A stretch of 64,000 nt of DNA from an uncultured Blautia sp. (GCA_900541985.1 UQLX01000004.1:47938-111937); one strand, 5' to 3'; counted from the stretch's first letter, positions 26,348 through 36,132 are shown. Made by a program: numbers and translations. Notes: generated by a model from the sequence alone, not told the origin.

Positions 26348-27433
26348 TTATTTCTTTGTGATGAATCCTTTTGCTTTCAGAGTCTCTGCGCAGAGAACAG
26401 CTCCGCCGGCAGCGCCTCTTACGGTATTGTGGGAAAGTCCCACAAATTTATAATCGTATACGGTATCCTCACGGAGACGTCCAATGGAAACGCCCATGCC
26501 GTGTTCGTAGTTTACATCCTCGGTTACCTGCGGACGGTTGTCCTCCTCCAGATACTGGATAAACTGCTTCGGTGCGCTTGGAAGCTCCAGTTCCTGCGGA
26601 ACACCTCTAAAGTTTTTGAGCGCTTCGATCAGCTGCTCTTTGGTTGGTTTCTTGCGGAATTTTACAAAAACAGCTGCTGTATGACCGTTCAGTACCGGTA
26701 CACGGATACACTGGCAGGTGATCACCGGCTCCTGTGCAGGAACGATCACACCGTCCTCAATCTTACCCCACAGTCTCAGCGGTTCTTTCTCGCTCTTCTC
26801 TTCCTCTCCGCCGATATACGGGATGATATTGTGTTCCATTTCCGGCCACTCTTTAAAGGTCTTTCCTGCTCCGGAAATTGCCTGATATGTAGTAGCCACT
26901 ACTTCATACGGCTCAAATTCCTTCCATGCAGTCAGCACCGGTGCATAACTCTGGATAGAGCAGTTCGGTTTTACTGCAATGAAGCCTCTGGTTGTTCCCA
27001 GACGTTTCTTCTGGAATTCGATCACGTCAAAATGCTCCGGGTTGATTTCCGGAACTACCATCGGAACGTCCGGTGTCCAGCGATGTGCGCTGTTGTTGGA
27101 AACAACTGGTGTTTCTGTTTTTGCGTACTCTTCTTCAATCGCCTTTATCTCATCTTTGGACATATCTACAGCAGAGAATACAAAATCAACGGTTGCCGCA
27201 ACCTTCTCTACCTCATTTACATTCATTACCACAATTTTTTTCACTGCTTCCGGCATCGGAGTATCCATTTTCCATCTTGCGCCTACAGCCTCTTCGTAAG
27301 TTTTGCCTGCACTTCTGGCACTTGCTGCAAGTGTTACTACCTCAAACCACGGATGATTTTCCAGAAGAGAAATAAATCTCTGTCCTACCATTCCGGTAGC
27401 TCCTAAAATACCGACTCTCAGTTTCTCGCTCAT
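26348..27433 (-). CDS. asd: Aspartate-semialdehyde dehydrogenase
   Basis: 361 residues; reduces aspartyl phosphate to the semialdehyde on the way to lysine, threonine, methionine and diaminopimelate. NADP site GILGATGMVGQRFISLL at residue 8, catalytic Cys in AVKPNCSIQSYAPV (about residue 155), active-site His in GHTAAVFVKF (about 255). The sequence style (insertions such as GGEEEKSEKEPLRLWGK) is that of the fungal/archaeal-like class rather than the E. coli class, as common in Clostridia. GAGGAGAG precedes the ATG. Single-gene unit with its own terminator. Confidence 0.95.
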   Translation of the reverse strand: MSEKLRVGILGATGMVGQRFISLLENHPWFEVVTLAASARSAGKTYEEAVGARWKMDTPMPEAVKKIVVMNVNEVEKVAATVDFVFSAVDMSKDEIKAIEEEYAKTETPVVSNNSAHRWTPDVPMVVPEINPEHFDVIEFQKKRLGTTRGFIAVKPNCSIQSYAPVLTAWKEFEPYEVVATTYQAISGAGKTFKEWPEMEHNIIPYIGGEEEKSEKEPLRLWGKIEDGVIVPAQEPVITCQCIRVPVLNGHTAAVFVKFRKKPTKEQLIEALKNFRGVPQELELPSAPKQFIQYLEEDNRPQVTEDVNYEHGMGVSIGRLREDTVYDYKFVGLSHNTVRGAAGGAVLCAETLKAKGFITKK

Positions 27434-27542
27434 AATAAATCTCTCCTCACTTTATGTCTTTGTATTGCATACATTTGTCGTTCTTGTACATACTATACCA
27501 CTTTATGGAAAAATGCAAGTGTTTTTTTATTTTTTCTCACTG

Positions 27543-28922
27543 TCAGCTGTTCTTAAGATAGTCTCTGTTGACTGCAATGACTTTTTCCATAACCGCTGCT
27601 CCCGGTGCCCCGTAAGTACAGCGCTTTTCCACACAGGTCTTCATGCTGATCGCCTCATAGATATCTTCCTGAAAAACAGTACTGATCTCTTTGTAGTCTT
27701 CCAGAGGCAGTTCATCCAGAGAAATTCCTCTGTCAATACAGGTCAGCACCAGACGTCCTACGATACCATGAGCATCACGGAAAGGAACGCCGTGATTTAC
27801 CAGATAGTCTGCTGCATCTGTAGCATTGGTAAATCCGTTCTTTGCGCTTGCCTCCATAACATCCTTACGGAATTCCATGGTTGAAACCATACCGGTAAAC
27901 AAGGCCAGACAGCCTTTTACGGTGTCAATCGCATCAAAGGTCAGTTCCTTATCTTCCTGCATGTCCTTGTTGTATGCCAGCGGGATTCCCTTCATGGTTG
28001 TAAGAATGGACATCAGAGCTCCGTACACACGTCCGGTTTTTCCACGAAGAAGCTCTGCAATATCCGGATTTTTTTTCTGAGGCATGATACTGCTTCCTGT
28101 ACTGTAGGCATCATCAATCTCCACAAAACGGTATTCGTTGGAGTTCCACAGAATAATCTCCTCTGAAAAACGGCTGAGATGCATCATCACCGTAGACAGG
28201 GCAGAAAGAAGCTCGATCACATAATCTCTGTCTGATACGGAATCCATACTGTTTCTGGTTGGCTCATCAAAGCCCAGAAGCTCTGCCGTATAGTCGCGGT
28301 CCAGAGGATAGGTGGTTCCTGCCAGAGCTCCGGCTCCCAGAGGACAGGTATTCATCCTTTTCCGGATATCTGCCATACGGCTGCGGTCTCTCCGGAACAT
28401 CTCAAAATAAGCGCCCACATGATGCGCCAGAGTAACCGGCTGCGCCTTCTGCAGATGGGTAAAGCCCGGCATGTAGGTATGGATATTTTCCTCCATAATT
28501 TTCTGCAGAGCCATAAGAAGCTCCTTCAGTTCCTGATCGATGGCATCGATCTCATCTCTTGTATAAAGCTTCATATCCAGAGCCACCTGGTCGTTGCGGC
28601 TTCTTCCTGTATGAAGCTTTTTCCCCGGATCTCCGATGCGGTCGATCAGATTCGCCTCCACAAAGCTGTGGATATCCTCATACTCGGATGTGATCTCGAG
28701 TTTTCCGGATCTTACATCTGAAAGAATTCCCTCCAGTCCTTCCAGGATCTGGTCTTTTTCTGTTTCTGCGAGGATTCCCTGCTTCGCCAGCATCTTTACA
28801 TGGGCTTTGCTGCCGCGGATATCCTGCTCATAAAATTTCTGATCAAAGGAAATAGACGCATTAAAATTATAAACCAGCTTGTCCGTTTCCTTGGTGAAAC
28901 GTCCTCCCCATAACTGTGCCAT
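27543..28922 (-). CDS. argH: Argininosuccinate lyase
   Basis: 459 residues; last step of arginine synthesis, splitting argininosuccinate into arginine and fumarate. Starts MAQLWGGRFTKETDKLVYNFNAS; family signature GSSIMPQKKNPD at about residue 280; LHTGRSRNDQVALD near 108 and FTHLQKAQPVTLAHH near 155. The second ATG (28922) is chosen over 28928 because GAGGAG lies 8 nt ahead of it but only 2 nt from the first. No argG or other arginine gene is adjacent. Confidence 0.96.
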   Translation of the reverse strand: MAQLWGGRFTKETDKLVYNFNASISFDQKFYEQDIRGSKAHVKMLAKQGILAETEKDQILEGLEGILSDVRSGKLEITSEYEDIHSFVEANLIDRIGDPGKKLHTGRSRNDQVALDMKLYTRDEIDAIDQELKELLMALQKIMEENIHTYMPGFTHLQKAQPVTLAHHVGAYFEMFRRDRSRMADIRKRMNTCPLGAGALAGTTYPLDRDYTAELLGFDEPTRNSMDSVSDRDYVIELLSALSTVMMHLSRFSEEIILWNSNEYRFVEIDDAYSTGSSIMPQKKNPDIAELLRGKTGRVYGALMSILTTMKGIPLAYNKDMQEDKELTFDAIDTVKGCLALFTGMVSTMEFRKDVMEASAKNGFTNATDAADYLVNHGVPFRDAHGIVGRLVLTCIDRGISLDELPLEDYKEISTVFQEDIYEAISMKTCVEKRCTYGAPGAAVMEKVIAVNRDYLKNS

Positions 28923-28967
28923 AATCATTACTCCTCGTTTCTGTATAATATTAAACTAAGTGTTCCC

Positions 28968-28995
28968 AGTATAGCACATTTTTTTATAAAATCAA
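28968..28995 (-). promoter_or_regulatory. Promoter of argH
   Basis: Minus-strand TTGATT (28990-28995), 16-bp spacer and TATACT (28968-28973), about 46 bp before ATG 28922. Confidence 0.5.
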
Positions 28996-29053
28996 AGAGA
29001 AAATATGCTTTTTATGCAGTTTTTCTCGTATATTCATACGTTATATTTAATAT

Positions 29054-29695
29054 TTATTCATTTTTCTGCATTTTATTCTCTTCTCTCTCCCGTTTGGAAA
29101 ACACACAGCCGCAGTAATCCTGCCGATAAAGTTCATATTCTCCGGACAACTCAATGGAACGCTTATATCCGTTTTTCTTTTTAAAATCCGAAGGAAGATG
29201 AGAGACCTGATAAATCTCAGCCAGTTCCTCACCGATCTCGTTGATCTTCTGTGCATTTTTCAGAGGGCTGATGGACAGCGTCGTGGTAAAATAATCATAA
29301 TTTCCTTCTTTTGCAAAGCGGGCAGCTTCTTCCATACGGAAACGATAACATCCGAAGCACCTTTCTCCGCCTTCCGGAATATGTTCCATGCCCTTTGCCA
29401 TTTGAAAAAACACCTGCGGATCATATTCTCCCTCCACCAGCTTCACCGGATGGACAAATTCCATTTCCCCGATCATCCTGCGGATCTCTTCCACACGCTT
29501 TTCGTACTCTTCCGACGGGGAAATATTGGGATTATAAAAAAATACAGTAATCTCAAAATATCTGGACAGATACTCCAGCACATAGCTGGAACAGGGCGCA
29601 CAACAGCTGTGAAGAAACAGTCTTGGCGTTCTTCCCTCTTTTTCAATCCCTTCCAGCAGTCTGTCCAGCTCTTTCTGATAATTTCTTTTATTCAT
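29054..29695 (-). CDS. queH: Epoxyqueuosine reductase QueH
   Basis: 213 residues with the QueH cysteine pattern: LHSCCAPCSSYVLEYL near residue 30, GGERCFGCYRFRMEEAA near 110 and YRQDYCGCVFSKRE near 192, which bind an [4Fe-4S] cluster and a second metal. QueH performs the last step of queuosine synthesis in tRNA in organisms lacking QueG. The product of tgt at 58.2 kb acts earlier in the same pathway, though the two genes are 29 kb apart. Monocistronic. Confidence 0.9.
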   Translation of the reverse strand: MNKRNYQKELDRLLEGIEKEGRTPRLFLHSCCAPCSSYVLEYLSRYFEITVFFYNPNISPSEEYEKRVEEIRRMIGEMEFVHPVKLVEGEYDPQVFFQMAKGMEHIPEGGERCFGCYRFRMEEAARFAKEGNYDYFTTTLSISPLKNAQKINEIGEELAEIYQVSHLPSDFKKKNGYKRSIELSGEYELYRQDYCGCVFSKREREENKMQKNE

Positions 29696-29830
29696 CTTCT
29701 GCTCCTTGTTCTGTATACTCCATATTTTTTATCATAACACAAAATCCTTTACAGGCATATCATAACATATAGTATTTTCCAAAACAGGATTCCGGAAAAT
29801 GCTTTGAACAATTTACAGGGAGGTATATCC

Positions 29831-30598
29831 ATGAAACCACTTCTGGAAGTAAGAGAGCTTTCTCTTTCCTATCATACGCCTTCCGGGGAGACTCCTGCCC
29901 TTTCACATATATCCTTTGACCTGATGCCCGGTGAATTTCTTGCCATCGTCGGCCCCTCCGGCTGCGGAAAATCCACACTTCTGAACGTGATCTGCGGACT
30001 TCTGGAACCGGAAAAGGGATCTGTTCTCATGAACGGCACACCGGTTTCCCGCGGGGATCCCCGCATGGGCTATATGCTGCAAAAGGATCATCTCCTGGAA
30101 TGGCGCACCATTTACAAAAACATTCTTCTCAGTCTGGAAATACGGCGGCAGCTGACACCGGAAAAGCTTTTCTATATTGAGCAGATGCTCCGCACCTATG
30201 GTTTGGACAAATTCCGTTCCGCCCGTCCTTCCCAGCTTTCCGGCGGGATGCGTCAGCGAGCCGCTCTGATCCGTACTCTGGCGCTGAAGCCGGAGCTTCT
30301 GCTTCTGGATGAGCCGTTCTCTGCGCTGGACTACCAGACACGGCTTAATGTCAGCGATGATATCGACAGGATACTAAAAAAGGAAAACAAACCGGCAATC
30401 CTTGTTACCCATGATATTTCTGAAGCCATCAGCATGGCAGACCGGGTAATCATCCTGACCAGACGTCCTGCCACAGTCGCCGGAATCATCCCAATCGAAC
30501 TTACTGTTGAGAACAGAACACCTCTTTCTTCAAGAAACGCACCGGATTTTAAATCTTATTTTAATCAAATCTGGAAGGAGCTGAATGACCATGCCTGA
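29831..30598 (+). CDS. ABC transporter ATP-binding protein (nitrate/sulfonate/taurine type)
   Basis: 255 residues: Walker A GPSGCGKSTLLN (about residue 40), Q loop YMLQKDHLLEW, signature LSGGMRQRAAL (about 137), Walker B LLLLDEPFSALD and the switch His in VTHDISEA. It belongs to the TauB/SsuB-like class. The start at 29831 has GGGAGG ahead; the earlier in-frame ATG at 29804 has none. It overlaps the permease gene. No binding-protein gene is next to it, so the substrate (sulfonate, thiamine precursor or similar) cannot be assigned. Confidence 0.9.
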   Translation: MKPLLEVRELSLSYHTPSGETPALSHISFDLMPGEFLAIVGPSGCGKSTLLNVICGLLEPEKGSVLMNGTPVSRGDPRMGYMLQKDHLLEWRTIYKNILLSLEIRRQLTPEKLFYIEQMLRTYGLDKFRSARPSQLSGGMRQRAALIRTLALKPELLLLDEPFSALDYQTRLNVSDDIDRILKKENKPAILVTHDISEAISMADRVIILTRRPATVAGIIPIELTVENRTPLSSRNAPDFKSYFNQIWKELNDHA

Positions 30599-31388
30599 GC
30601 TTTCCCCTGCCCAGAAAAAATATCTTTTGCAGAAAAAGCGTGAAAAATATTTGGTAAATATATCCAGAATTCTGCTTTTTCTGTTTTTTCTGATCTTATG
30701 GGAAATATCTTCCCGCTTTGGCTGGATCGATTCCTTTATTTTCAGCAGTCCATGGGCGATTTTAAAAAATTTTGTTGAAATGTGCAGGGATCAGTCACTT
30801 TTTGTCCACATCGGGATCACGCTTGCCGAAACTCTGATCAGTTTCTTTTTTGTGGTGCTTCTGGGAATCGGGACAGCCGTGCTTTTGTGGCTGTGTCCAA
30901 AACTGTCCCGGGTTCTGGAGCCCTATCTGGTGATCCTGAACAGTCTTCCGAAATCAGCTCTGGCACCGCTTCTGATCGTATGGCTTGGCGCAAACATCAG
31001 AACCATTATTGTTGCAGGAATGTCCGTTGCTATCTTTGGATCCATTATCAATCTCTATACCGGTTTTCGGGAAACAGATCCGGACAAAGGCAAGCTGATC
31101 GCAACTCTGGGAGGAACAAGAAGGGATGAACTTCTGAAGATTGTCCTTCCCTCCTCTGTCCCCCTGATCTTAAGTATCATGAAGGTCAACATCGGTCTTT
31201 GTCTGGTAGGTGTGATCATCGGAGAATTTATCGGCGCCCGGCAGGGACTCGGCTATCTCATCATCTATTCCAGCCAGACCTTTAAGCTGACAACTGTACT
31301 GATGTCCATTCTGATCCTGTGTGTTATTGCCATGGGCTTGTATGGGATTCTGAATCTGATTGAAAAACGCTGTCTGAAGCATTCCTGA
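30585..31388 (+). CDS. ABC transporter permease (nitrate/sulfonate/taurine type)
   Basis: 267 residues with about six membrane helices and the inner-membrane coupling loop around LIATLGGTRRDELLKIVLPSSVPLILS (about residue 170), of the TauC/SsuC class. The N-terminus has a charged stretch (SPAQKKYLLQKKREKYL) before the first helix. It overlaps the ATPase gene by 14 bp. A second ATG at 30591 is also possible. Ends at a bidirectional terminator, so the unit has only these two genes and must share a binding protein encoded elsewhere. Confidence 0.88.
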   Translation: MTMPELSPAQKKYLLQKKREKYLVNISRILLFLFFLILWEISSRFGWIDSFIFSSPWAILKNFVEMCRDQSLFVHIGITLAETLISFFFVVLLGIGTAVLLWLCPKLSRVLEPYLVILNSLPKSALAPLLIVWLGANIRTIIVAGMSVAIFGSIINLYTGFRETDPDKGKLIATLGGTRRDELLKIVLPSSVPLILSIMKVNIGLCLVGVIIGEFIGARQGLGYLIIYSSQTFKLTTVLMSILILCVIAMGLYGILNLIEKRCLKHS

Positions 31389-31395
31389 CATATAC

Positions 31396-31444
31396 AAAAA
31401 TCCCCGGAAGCGCTCTCCTTAAAAAGGAAGCTCCGGGGATTTTT
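31396..31444. terminator. Bidirectional terminator between ABC permease and potCD
   Basis: AAAAATCCCCGGAaGC ... GCtCCGGGGATTTTT, a 12-bp GC-rich stem flanked by A and T runs, shared by the plus-strand ABC unit and the minus-strand pot operon. Confidence 0.92.
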
Positions 31445-31493
31445 CTCTGTATAACGGCTGTCTGCCAGACCGTTTTCTGTCATGCTTATGTAA

Positions 31494-33377
31494 TTAGTGG
31501 GATTTCACCTGATTCCACAGTTCTCCATAAGTCTGATCCGCTTCTGTTCCCATATACTGGAAGGTTTCCAGATTCTCATATTGGGAAAGATCCGGGAAGG
31601 CGATCTTACTGTTTCGGACGGCATCATCCTCAATCAGCTTCCTTGCCTCCACATTCGGCGTGGAATAAGTAATATACTCAAAATTCTTCAGAGCAATATC
31701 CGGTCTGCAGAGGAAATTGATGAATTTTTCTCCATTTTCCTTGTTTTCCGCATTCTTGGGGATAACCCAGGAATCGATCCAGATGTTACTTCCCTCCTCA
31801 GGAATCACATACTCCAGATTCGGGTTCTCCATCTGAGTATAAATAGCCTCACCGGAATAGATCACTCCGATGGCAGCCTCGTTTCCGATCATTTTATCAC
31901 GGACCTGGTCGATCACATAAGCCTGTACCAGCGGCTTCTGCTTGATCAGAAGGTCTCTTGCTTCTGTAAGTTCGTCAAGATCCGTGGAATTCAGCGAATA
32001 CCCCAGATATTTCAGGGTAACGCCAAAAGCATCACGGACAGAATCCTGCATAAGAATATTGTCCTTATACTTTTCGTCCCAGAGGATCGACCAGCTGGTC
32101 ACCGGCTCCTTTACCATGGTTTTATTATAAAGGATTCCAACCGTTCCCCAGCAATACGGCACGGAATATTTATTTTCCGGGTCAAACTGTCTGGACTGTT
32201 CCATATAATCCTTTCCAATATTTTTGATATTGGGAATGTTATCAAAATTAATTTCTGCAAGAAGATCGTTTTTGATCATTCTCTGGATCATATAATCACT
32301 TGGACAGATCACATCATAAGCAATGGCGCCTGAACTGATCTTCGGATAAAGAATCTCATTTGTCTCAAATTCTTCGTAAACCACATCAATGCCGGTTTCT
32401 TCCTCAAACATGGTCAGCACTTCCGGATCCAGATATTCTCCCCAGTTATAAACCACCACTTTATCGGAATTCATCACATTGCTTTCTCTGGAATAATAAA
32501 AGCCTCCAAAAAGAAACAGCACACAGGTCGTGACCGGGATCACGCGGCGAAGCAGGATTTTCTTGACCTTTGAAGGTTTTTTCGCCCGTTTTTTCTTTGT
32601 TTTTGTGTCCTCTTTCTCCTCCGGTGAATAATTGATCAGGATCAGAAGCGCAAGAACTGTCACAAACATAATGGTGGACAATGCGTAGATCTCGGGCTTG
32701 ATTCCTTTACGAACCTCTGTGTAGATCTTGGTGGAAAGGGTATCGATCCCCGGTCCTTTTGTAAAATGTGTGATCACAAAATCATCCAGAGACATGGTAA
32801 ACGCAAGCATAAAACCGGACATTACACCCGGTACGATATCCGGGAATACCACCTTAAAAAACGCTTCCAGAGGAGAAGCGCCCAGATCCAGCGCCGCCTC
32901 ATACACATGACGGTTTGTCTGCTTCAGCTTTGGTGCCACACTGAGTATCACATAAGGGATATTAAAGGTGATGTGCGCGATCAGAATGGTCCCAAATCCC
33001 ATCTTCATTCTGAATGCAATGAACAGGAGCATCAGGGACACACCCATGACAATCTCCGCATTCATCATGGGAATATTCGTCACTCCCATGTAAAACGTAC
33101 GCCACCGCTGCTTCATACCCTGAATGGCAATCGCCGCCGCCGTACCGATAAGCGTTGCCGCTGCCGCCGCTACAAAGGAAATGATAAGCGTCGTATAAAA
33201 AGCACTCATGATCTGCTCGTTCTGAAAAAGCTCCTTATACCATTTCAGTGTAAATCCGCCCCATTTTGCCCTTGTTTTGGACTGGTTAAAGGAAAGCACC
33301 ATCAATGTAACGATTGGCGCGTAAAGTATAATAAAGATCAAAGCCAGATACAGCTTCTGTAAAAATTTTCTGATCAA
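31494..33377 (-). CDS. potCD: Fused spermidine/putrescine ABC permease and substrate-binding protein (PotC-PotD)
   Basis: 627 residues. Residues 1-265 form a PotC-type permease (about six helices; coupling loop EAALDLGASPLEAFFKVVFPDIVPG near 165). A basic linker (KTKKKRAKKPSKVKK) and a seventh helix near 285-300 follow, and residues 315-627 form a periplasmic-binding-type domain beginning VVVYNWGEYLDPEVLTMFEEETGI. The helix would leave the binding domain outside the cell, tethered to the permease. Such fusions are known in Firmicutes. Overlaps potB by 4 bp; last gene of potA-potB-potCD. Confidence 0.93.
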   Translation of the reverse strand: MIRKFLQKLYLALIFIILYAPIVTLMVLSFNQSKTRAKWGGFTLKWYKELFQNEQIMSAFYTTLIISFVAAAAATLIGTAAAIAIQGMKQRWRTFYMGVTNIPMMNAEIVMGVSLMLLFIAFRMKMGFGTILIAHITFNIPYVILSVAPKLKQTNRHVYEAALDLGASPLEAFFKVVFPDIVPGVMSGFMLAFTMSLDDFVITHFTKGPGIDTLSTKIYTEVRKGIKPEIYALSTIMFVTVLALLILINYSPEEKEDTKTKKKRAKKPSKVKKILLRRVIPVTTCVLFLFGGFYYSRESNVMNSDKVVVYNWGEYLDPEVLTMFEEETGIDVVYEEFETNEILYPKISSGAIAYDVICPSDYMIQRMIKNDLLAEINFDNIPNIKNIGKDYMEQSRQFDPENKYSVPYCWGTVGILYNKTMVKEPVTSWSILWDEKYKDNILMQDSVRDAFGVTLKYLGYSLNSTDLDELTEARDLLIKQKPLVQAYVIDQVRDKMIGNEAAIGVIYSGEAIYTQMENPNLEYVIPEEGSNIWIDSWVIPKNAENKENGEKFINFLCRPDIALKNFEYITYSTPNVEARKLIEDDAVRNSKIAFPDLSQYENLETFQYMGTEADQTYGELWNQVKSH

Positions 33378-34189
33378 AATGCCGTACCTCCTTCTCCTTT
33401 ATCGTATTTTGCCACAAGTGCCATACTGGCAATGATAAATACCATCAGCACAAGAGAAAGCCCGCTGCCTACATGCCAGTTGCTGTTCTGTTTAAAGGAC
33501 TGCTCGATCACGTTTCCGATCAGAAGGATCTTGCCGCCTCCCAGAAGGTCCGAAATTACAAAGGTGGTAAGCGCCGGTACAAATACCATCGTGATGCCAC
33601 TGATCACTCCCGGGATGCTTAAAGGAAAGGTCACCTTCAGAAGAGTCTGAACCGGATTTGCCCCAAGATCCCTTGCTGCATTTAATACATTTGGATCTAT
33701 TTTTATCAGCACATTATAAATGGGCAGAACCATAAATGGCAGGAAGTTGTATACCATTCCCAGAATAATGGCATACGGCGTATTGATGATCTCCAGTGCA
33801 GGAAGATGGAGAAATCCCAAAATACTGTTGATGACTCCATTTTTCTCCAGAAGCGTCTGCCATGCCATAGTACGCAGAAGAAAATTCATCCACATAGGAA
33901 GAATAAAGATCAGTACGATAAAACTGGTCTGATTCACCTGTTTCTGGCTGAGTATCATGGCAAGCGGGTATGCCAGAATCAGACAGACCAGCGTGCTGAT
34001 AAAGGATAAAAGCAGGGATATCCCCAAAGCCTTCAAATTTTCCGGCGTGGTGATCTGGGACAGGTTTGCCATGGTAAACGTTCCCTCATCACTGGTAAAG
34101 GCATAATATACGATCACCAGAAGAGGGATGATCACAAATGACACAGACCAGAACAGATACGGGCCTGCCAGAAGACGTTTACTCTTCAA
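33374..34189 (-). CDS. potB: Spermidine/putrescine ABC transporter permease PotB
   Basis: 271 residues, six predicted helices, starting with SVSFVIIPLLVIVYYAFTS and with the coupling motif NAARDLGANPVQTLLKVTFPLSIPG near residue 175. Pairs with the PotC half of the downstream fusion. It overlaps potA by 11 bp and potCD by 4 bp, so all three genes are one transcript. Confidence 0.93.
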   Translation of the reverse strand: MKSKRLLAGPYLFWSVSFVIIPLLVIVYYAFTSDEGTFTMANLSQITTPENLKALGISLLLSFISTLVCLILAYPLAMILSQKQVNQTSFIVLIFILPMWMNFLLRTMAWQTLLEKNGVINSILGFLHLPALEIINTPYAIILGMVYNFLPFMVLPIYNVLIKIDPNVLNAARDLGANPVQTLLKVTFPLSIPGVISGITMVFVPALTTFVISDLLGGGKILLIGNVIEQSFKQNSNWHVGSGLSLVLMVFIIASMALVAKYDKGEGGTAF

Positions 34190-35252
34190 TGTTCACCGCC
34201 TCCTCATCCTCGGATTCCGGTTTTTTCATGATCTGGATGTCAAAAGGATCCACATGGATGCTGACCTGCGTGCCTACCGGGAACATATCCGTACTGTGCA
34301 CCAGCCATTCATAATTATTTGCCATAACCTCCATTTCGTAGTGAACACCTTTAAAAATCAGATGGGTTACTACTCCATCAATACTTCCATCTCCCGGTTT
34401 GAGAAGATCAATATCCTCCGGACGGATCACCACATCCACCGGTTTATTCTGTCCAAATCCTTCGTCCACGCAGGGGAAGTTCACACCCAGGATTTTTACC
34501 AGACGGTCCTCCACCATAGTAGCCGAAATGATATTGCTTTCACCGATAAAATCGGCAACAAAAGCATTTTCCGGTTCATTGTAGATCATTTCCGGTGTTC
34601 CGATCTGCTGGATATACCCCTGATTCATGACTACGATCGTATCTGACATGGTAAGCGCTTCTTCCTGATCGTGGGTTACATACAGGAAGGTGATCCCCAG
34701 CTCATTTTTCAAACGGATCAGCTCGTACTGCATGTCCTGACGAAGCTTCAGATCCAGTGCGCCCAGAGGCTCATCCAGAAGAAGCACCTTCGGTTCATTT
34801 ACAATTGCGCGGGCAATGGCAATTCTCTGCTGCTGTCCGCCGCTTAAGGAATCCGGCATACGGTTTTCATATCCATCCAGGTTGACAAGCTTCAACGCAT
34901 ATTTGATCTTGTCATGGATGTACTGTTTGCTTTTATTTTTTATTTTCAGACCAAATGCAATGTTTTCAGCGATCGTCATATGGGTAAACAGTGCATATTT
35001 CTGAAATACGGTATTCAGCTGTCTTTTATTTGGCGGAAGATCTGTGATGTCTTTTCCATCAAAGATCACGCGGCCTGCATCCGGAGTCTCAAAGCCTCCA
35101 AGAATACGGAGTGTGGTTGTTTTTCCACATCCACTTGGGCCCAGAAGTGTCAGGAATTCATTCTCTCTTATGTAAAGATTAAAATCATCCAGAACGGTCT
35201 GCATCCCATAAGTTTTGGAAATATTTTGAAAATCAATCAGTTTATTACTCAT
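34179..35252 (-). CDS. potA: Spermidine/putrescine ABC transporter ATP-binding protein PotA
   Basis: 357 residues: Walker A GPSGCGKTTTLRIL (about residue 38), signature LSGGQQQRIAIARA (about 136), Walker B VLLLDEPLGALD, switch VTHDQEEALTMSD, and a C-terminal TOBE-like regulatory part from about residue 270 ending in a Glu-rich tail. First gene of the operon. The start at 35252 is preferred over the GTG/ATG six bases upstream, which is too close to GGGGAGG. Confidence 0.94.
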   Translation of the reverse strand: MSNKLIDFQNISKTYGMQTVLDDFNLYIRENEFLTLLGPSGCGKTTTLRILGGFETPDAGRVIFDGKDITDLPPNKRQLNTVFQKYALFTHMTIAENIAFGLKIKNKSKQYIHDKIKYALKLVNLDGYENRMPDSLSGGQQQRIAIARAIVNEPKVLLLDEPLGALDLKLRQDMQYELIRLKNELGITFLYVTHDQEEALTMSDTIVVMNQGYIQQIGTPEMIYNEPENAFVADFIGESNIISATMVEDRLVKILGVNFPCVDEGFGQNKPVDVVIRPEDIDLLKPGDGSIDGVVTHLIFKGVHYEMEVMANNYEWLVHSTDMFPVGTQVSIHVDPFDIQIMKKPESEDEEAVNIEE

Positions 35253-35391
35253 GACCATTCCTCCCCTAAAAAAATCCCCTGTTTTTTATACAGGACAACT
35301 CTTTCTGTATATCATAAAAACAGAGGAATTTCAATAGATTTCAGGTTATTTTACAAAATAATGGGGATTGACAGTGGTTTTTGTCACTTAT

Positions 35392-36132
35392 TCAGGGATG
35401 GAGCCAGCTGCATTCAAGTTTTGCCAGAAGCCGGGCATTATGATATGCCATTTTCAGAGTCAGACAAGTCCGCCCCAGGTACTTTTTTCCATCTGCCGTT
35501 TTCACACAGGCGAGCGCCAGATCTGCCTTTCCCGGAGACTGCAGGCACACCGGGATCAGAAGCTGGATTCCATGATCGTAATACTGTGGCACTGCCGTAC
35601 GGTAATCTGCTTCCAGCATATGTCTTGTCTGGCGGAGAGCCCCGTCAAAAAGCTGTACCCGCATCCTGCTTGTCCGCACGTTTTCCGGAAGCCGCTGGGC
35701 ATTTTCTTCCTCACCGAAAATATGCTCGTACTGGGGAATAATATCCAGCTTGGAATCAAAGACCAGCTCCGCCGGTTCCTTTACATACTGTGCCCGCTGC
35801 GGAAGATCCGTTATTCCTGATTTCAACAGATAATATTCTGTATAAAAGCCTTCCAGAAACCATTTCTGGCGTCCCGGAACCAGATTATGGACAAAAAATG
35901 CGTACACCGGCTGATAATAATCATTAAAAAGTCCCGTATTAAAGATTGCATATTCTTCTGTTTCCAGTACTTTACCTTCTGCATAAACTCTCTGAAAGGT
36001 ATGCTCCAGATAACCTTTTAAAATCCCATTGTCATCTGCATCTCCAAAGCTCCATTTCTCCGGAACCATATGAGAAAGATTCCGGATATGACGGTTATAA
36101 TTTCCGCAATAAGTGAAATCAAATAAATTCAT
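35392..36132 (-). CDS. DUF3825-type protein of unknown function
   Basis: 246 residues, no signal peptide or membrane segment. It contains EEYAIFNTGLFNDYYQPVYAFFVHN (about residue 58), DSKLDIIPQYEHIFG (about 125) and a late block YLGRTCLTLKMAYHNARLLAKLECSWL. The FNTGL...VYA pattern resembles DUF3825 proteins, whose role is not established. The start at 36132 has AGGAGG ahead. It stands alone between potA and the homocysteine methyltransferase gene; its own promoter and terminator were not identified. Confidence 0.65.
   Translation of the reverse strand: MNLFDFTYCGNYNRHIRNLSHMVPEKWSFGDADDNGILKGYLEHTFQRVYAEGKVLETEEYAIFNTGLFNDYYQPVYAFFVHNLVPGRQKWFLEGFYTEYYLLKSGITDLPQRAQYVKEPAELVFDSKLDIIPQYEHIFGEEENAQRLPENVRTSRMRVQLFDGALRQTRHMLEADYRTAVPQYYDHGIQLLIPVCLQSPGKADLALACVKTADGKKYLGRTCLTLKMAYHNARLLAKLECSWLHP

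Noticed and set aside
26204..27406. 400-codon plus-strand open frame across asd
   Set aside because: Beyond the first 26 codons it is the antisense shadow of asd, with Cys/Phe/His-rich composition; only the toxin-like start is kept.
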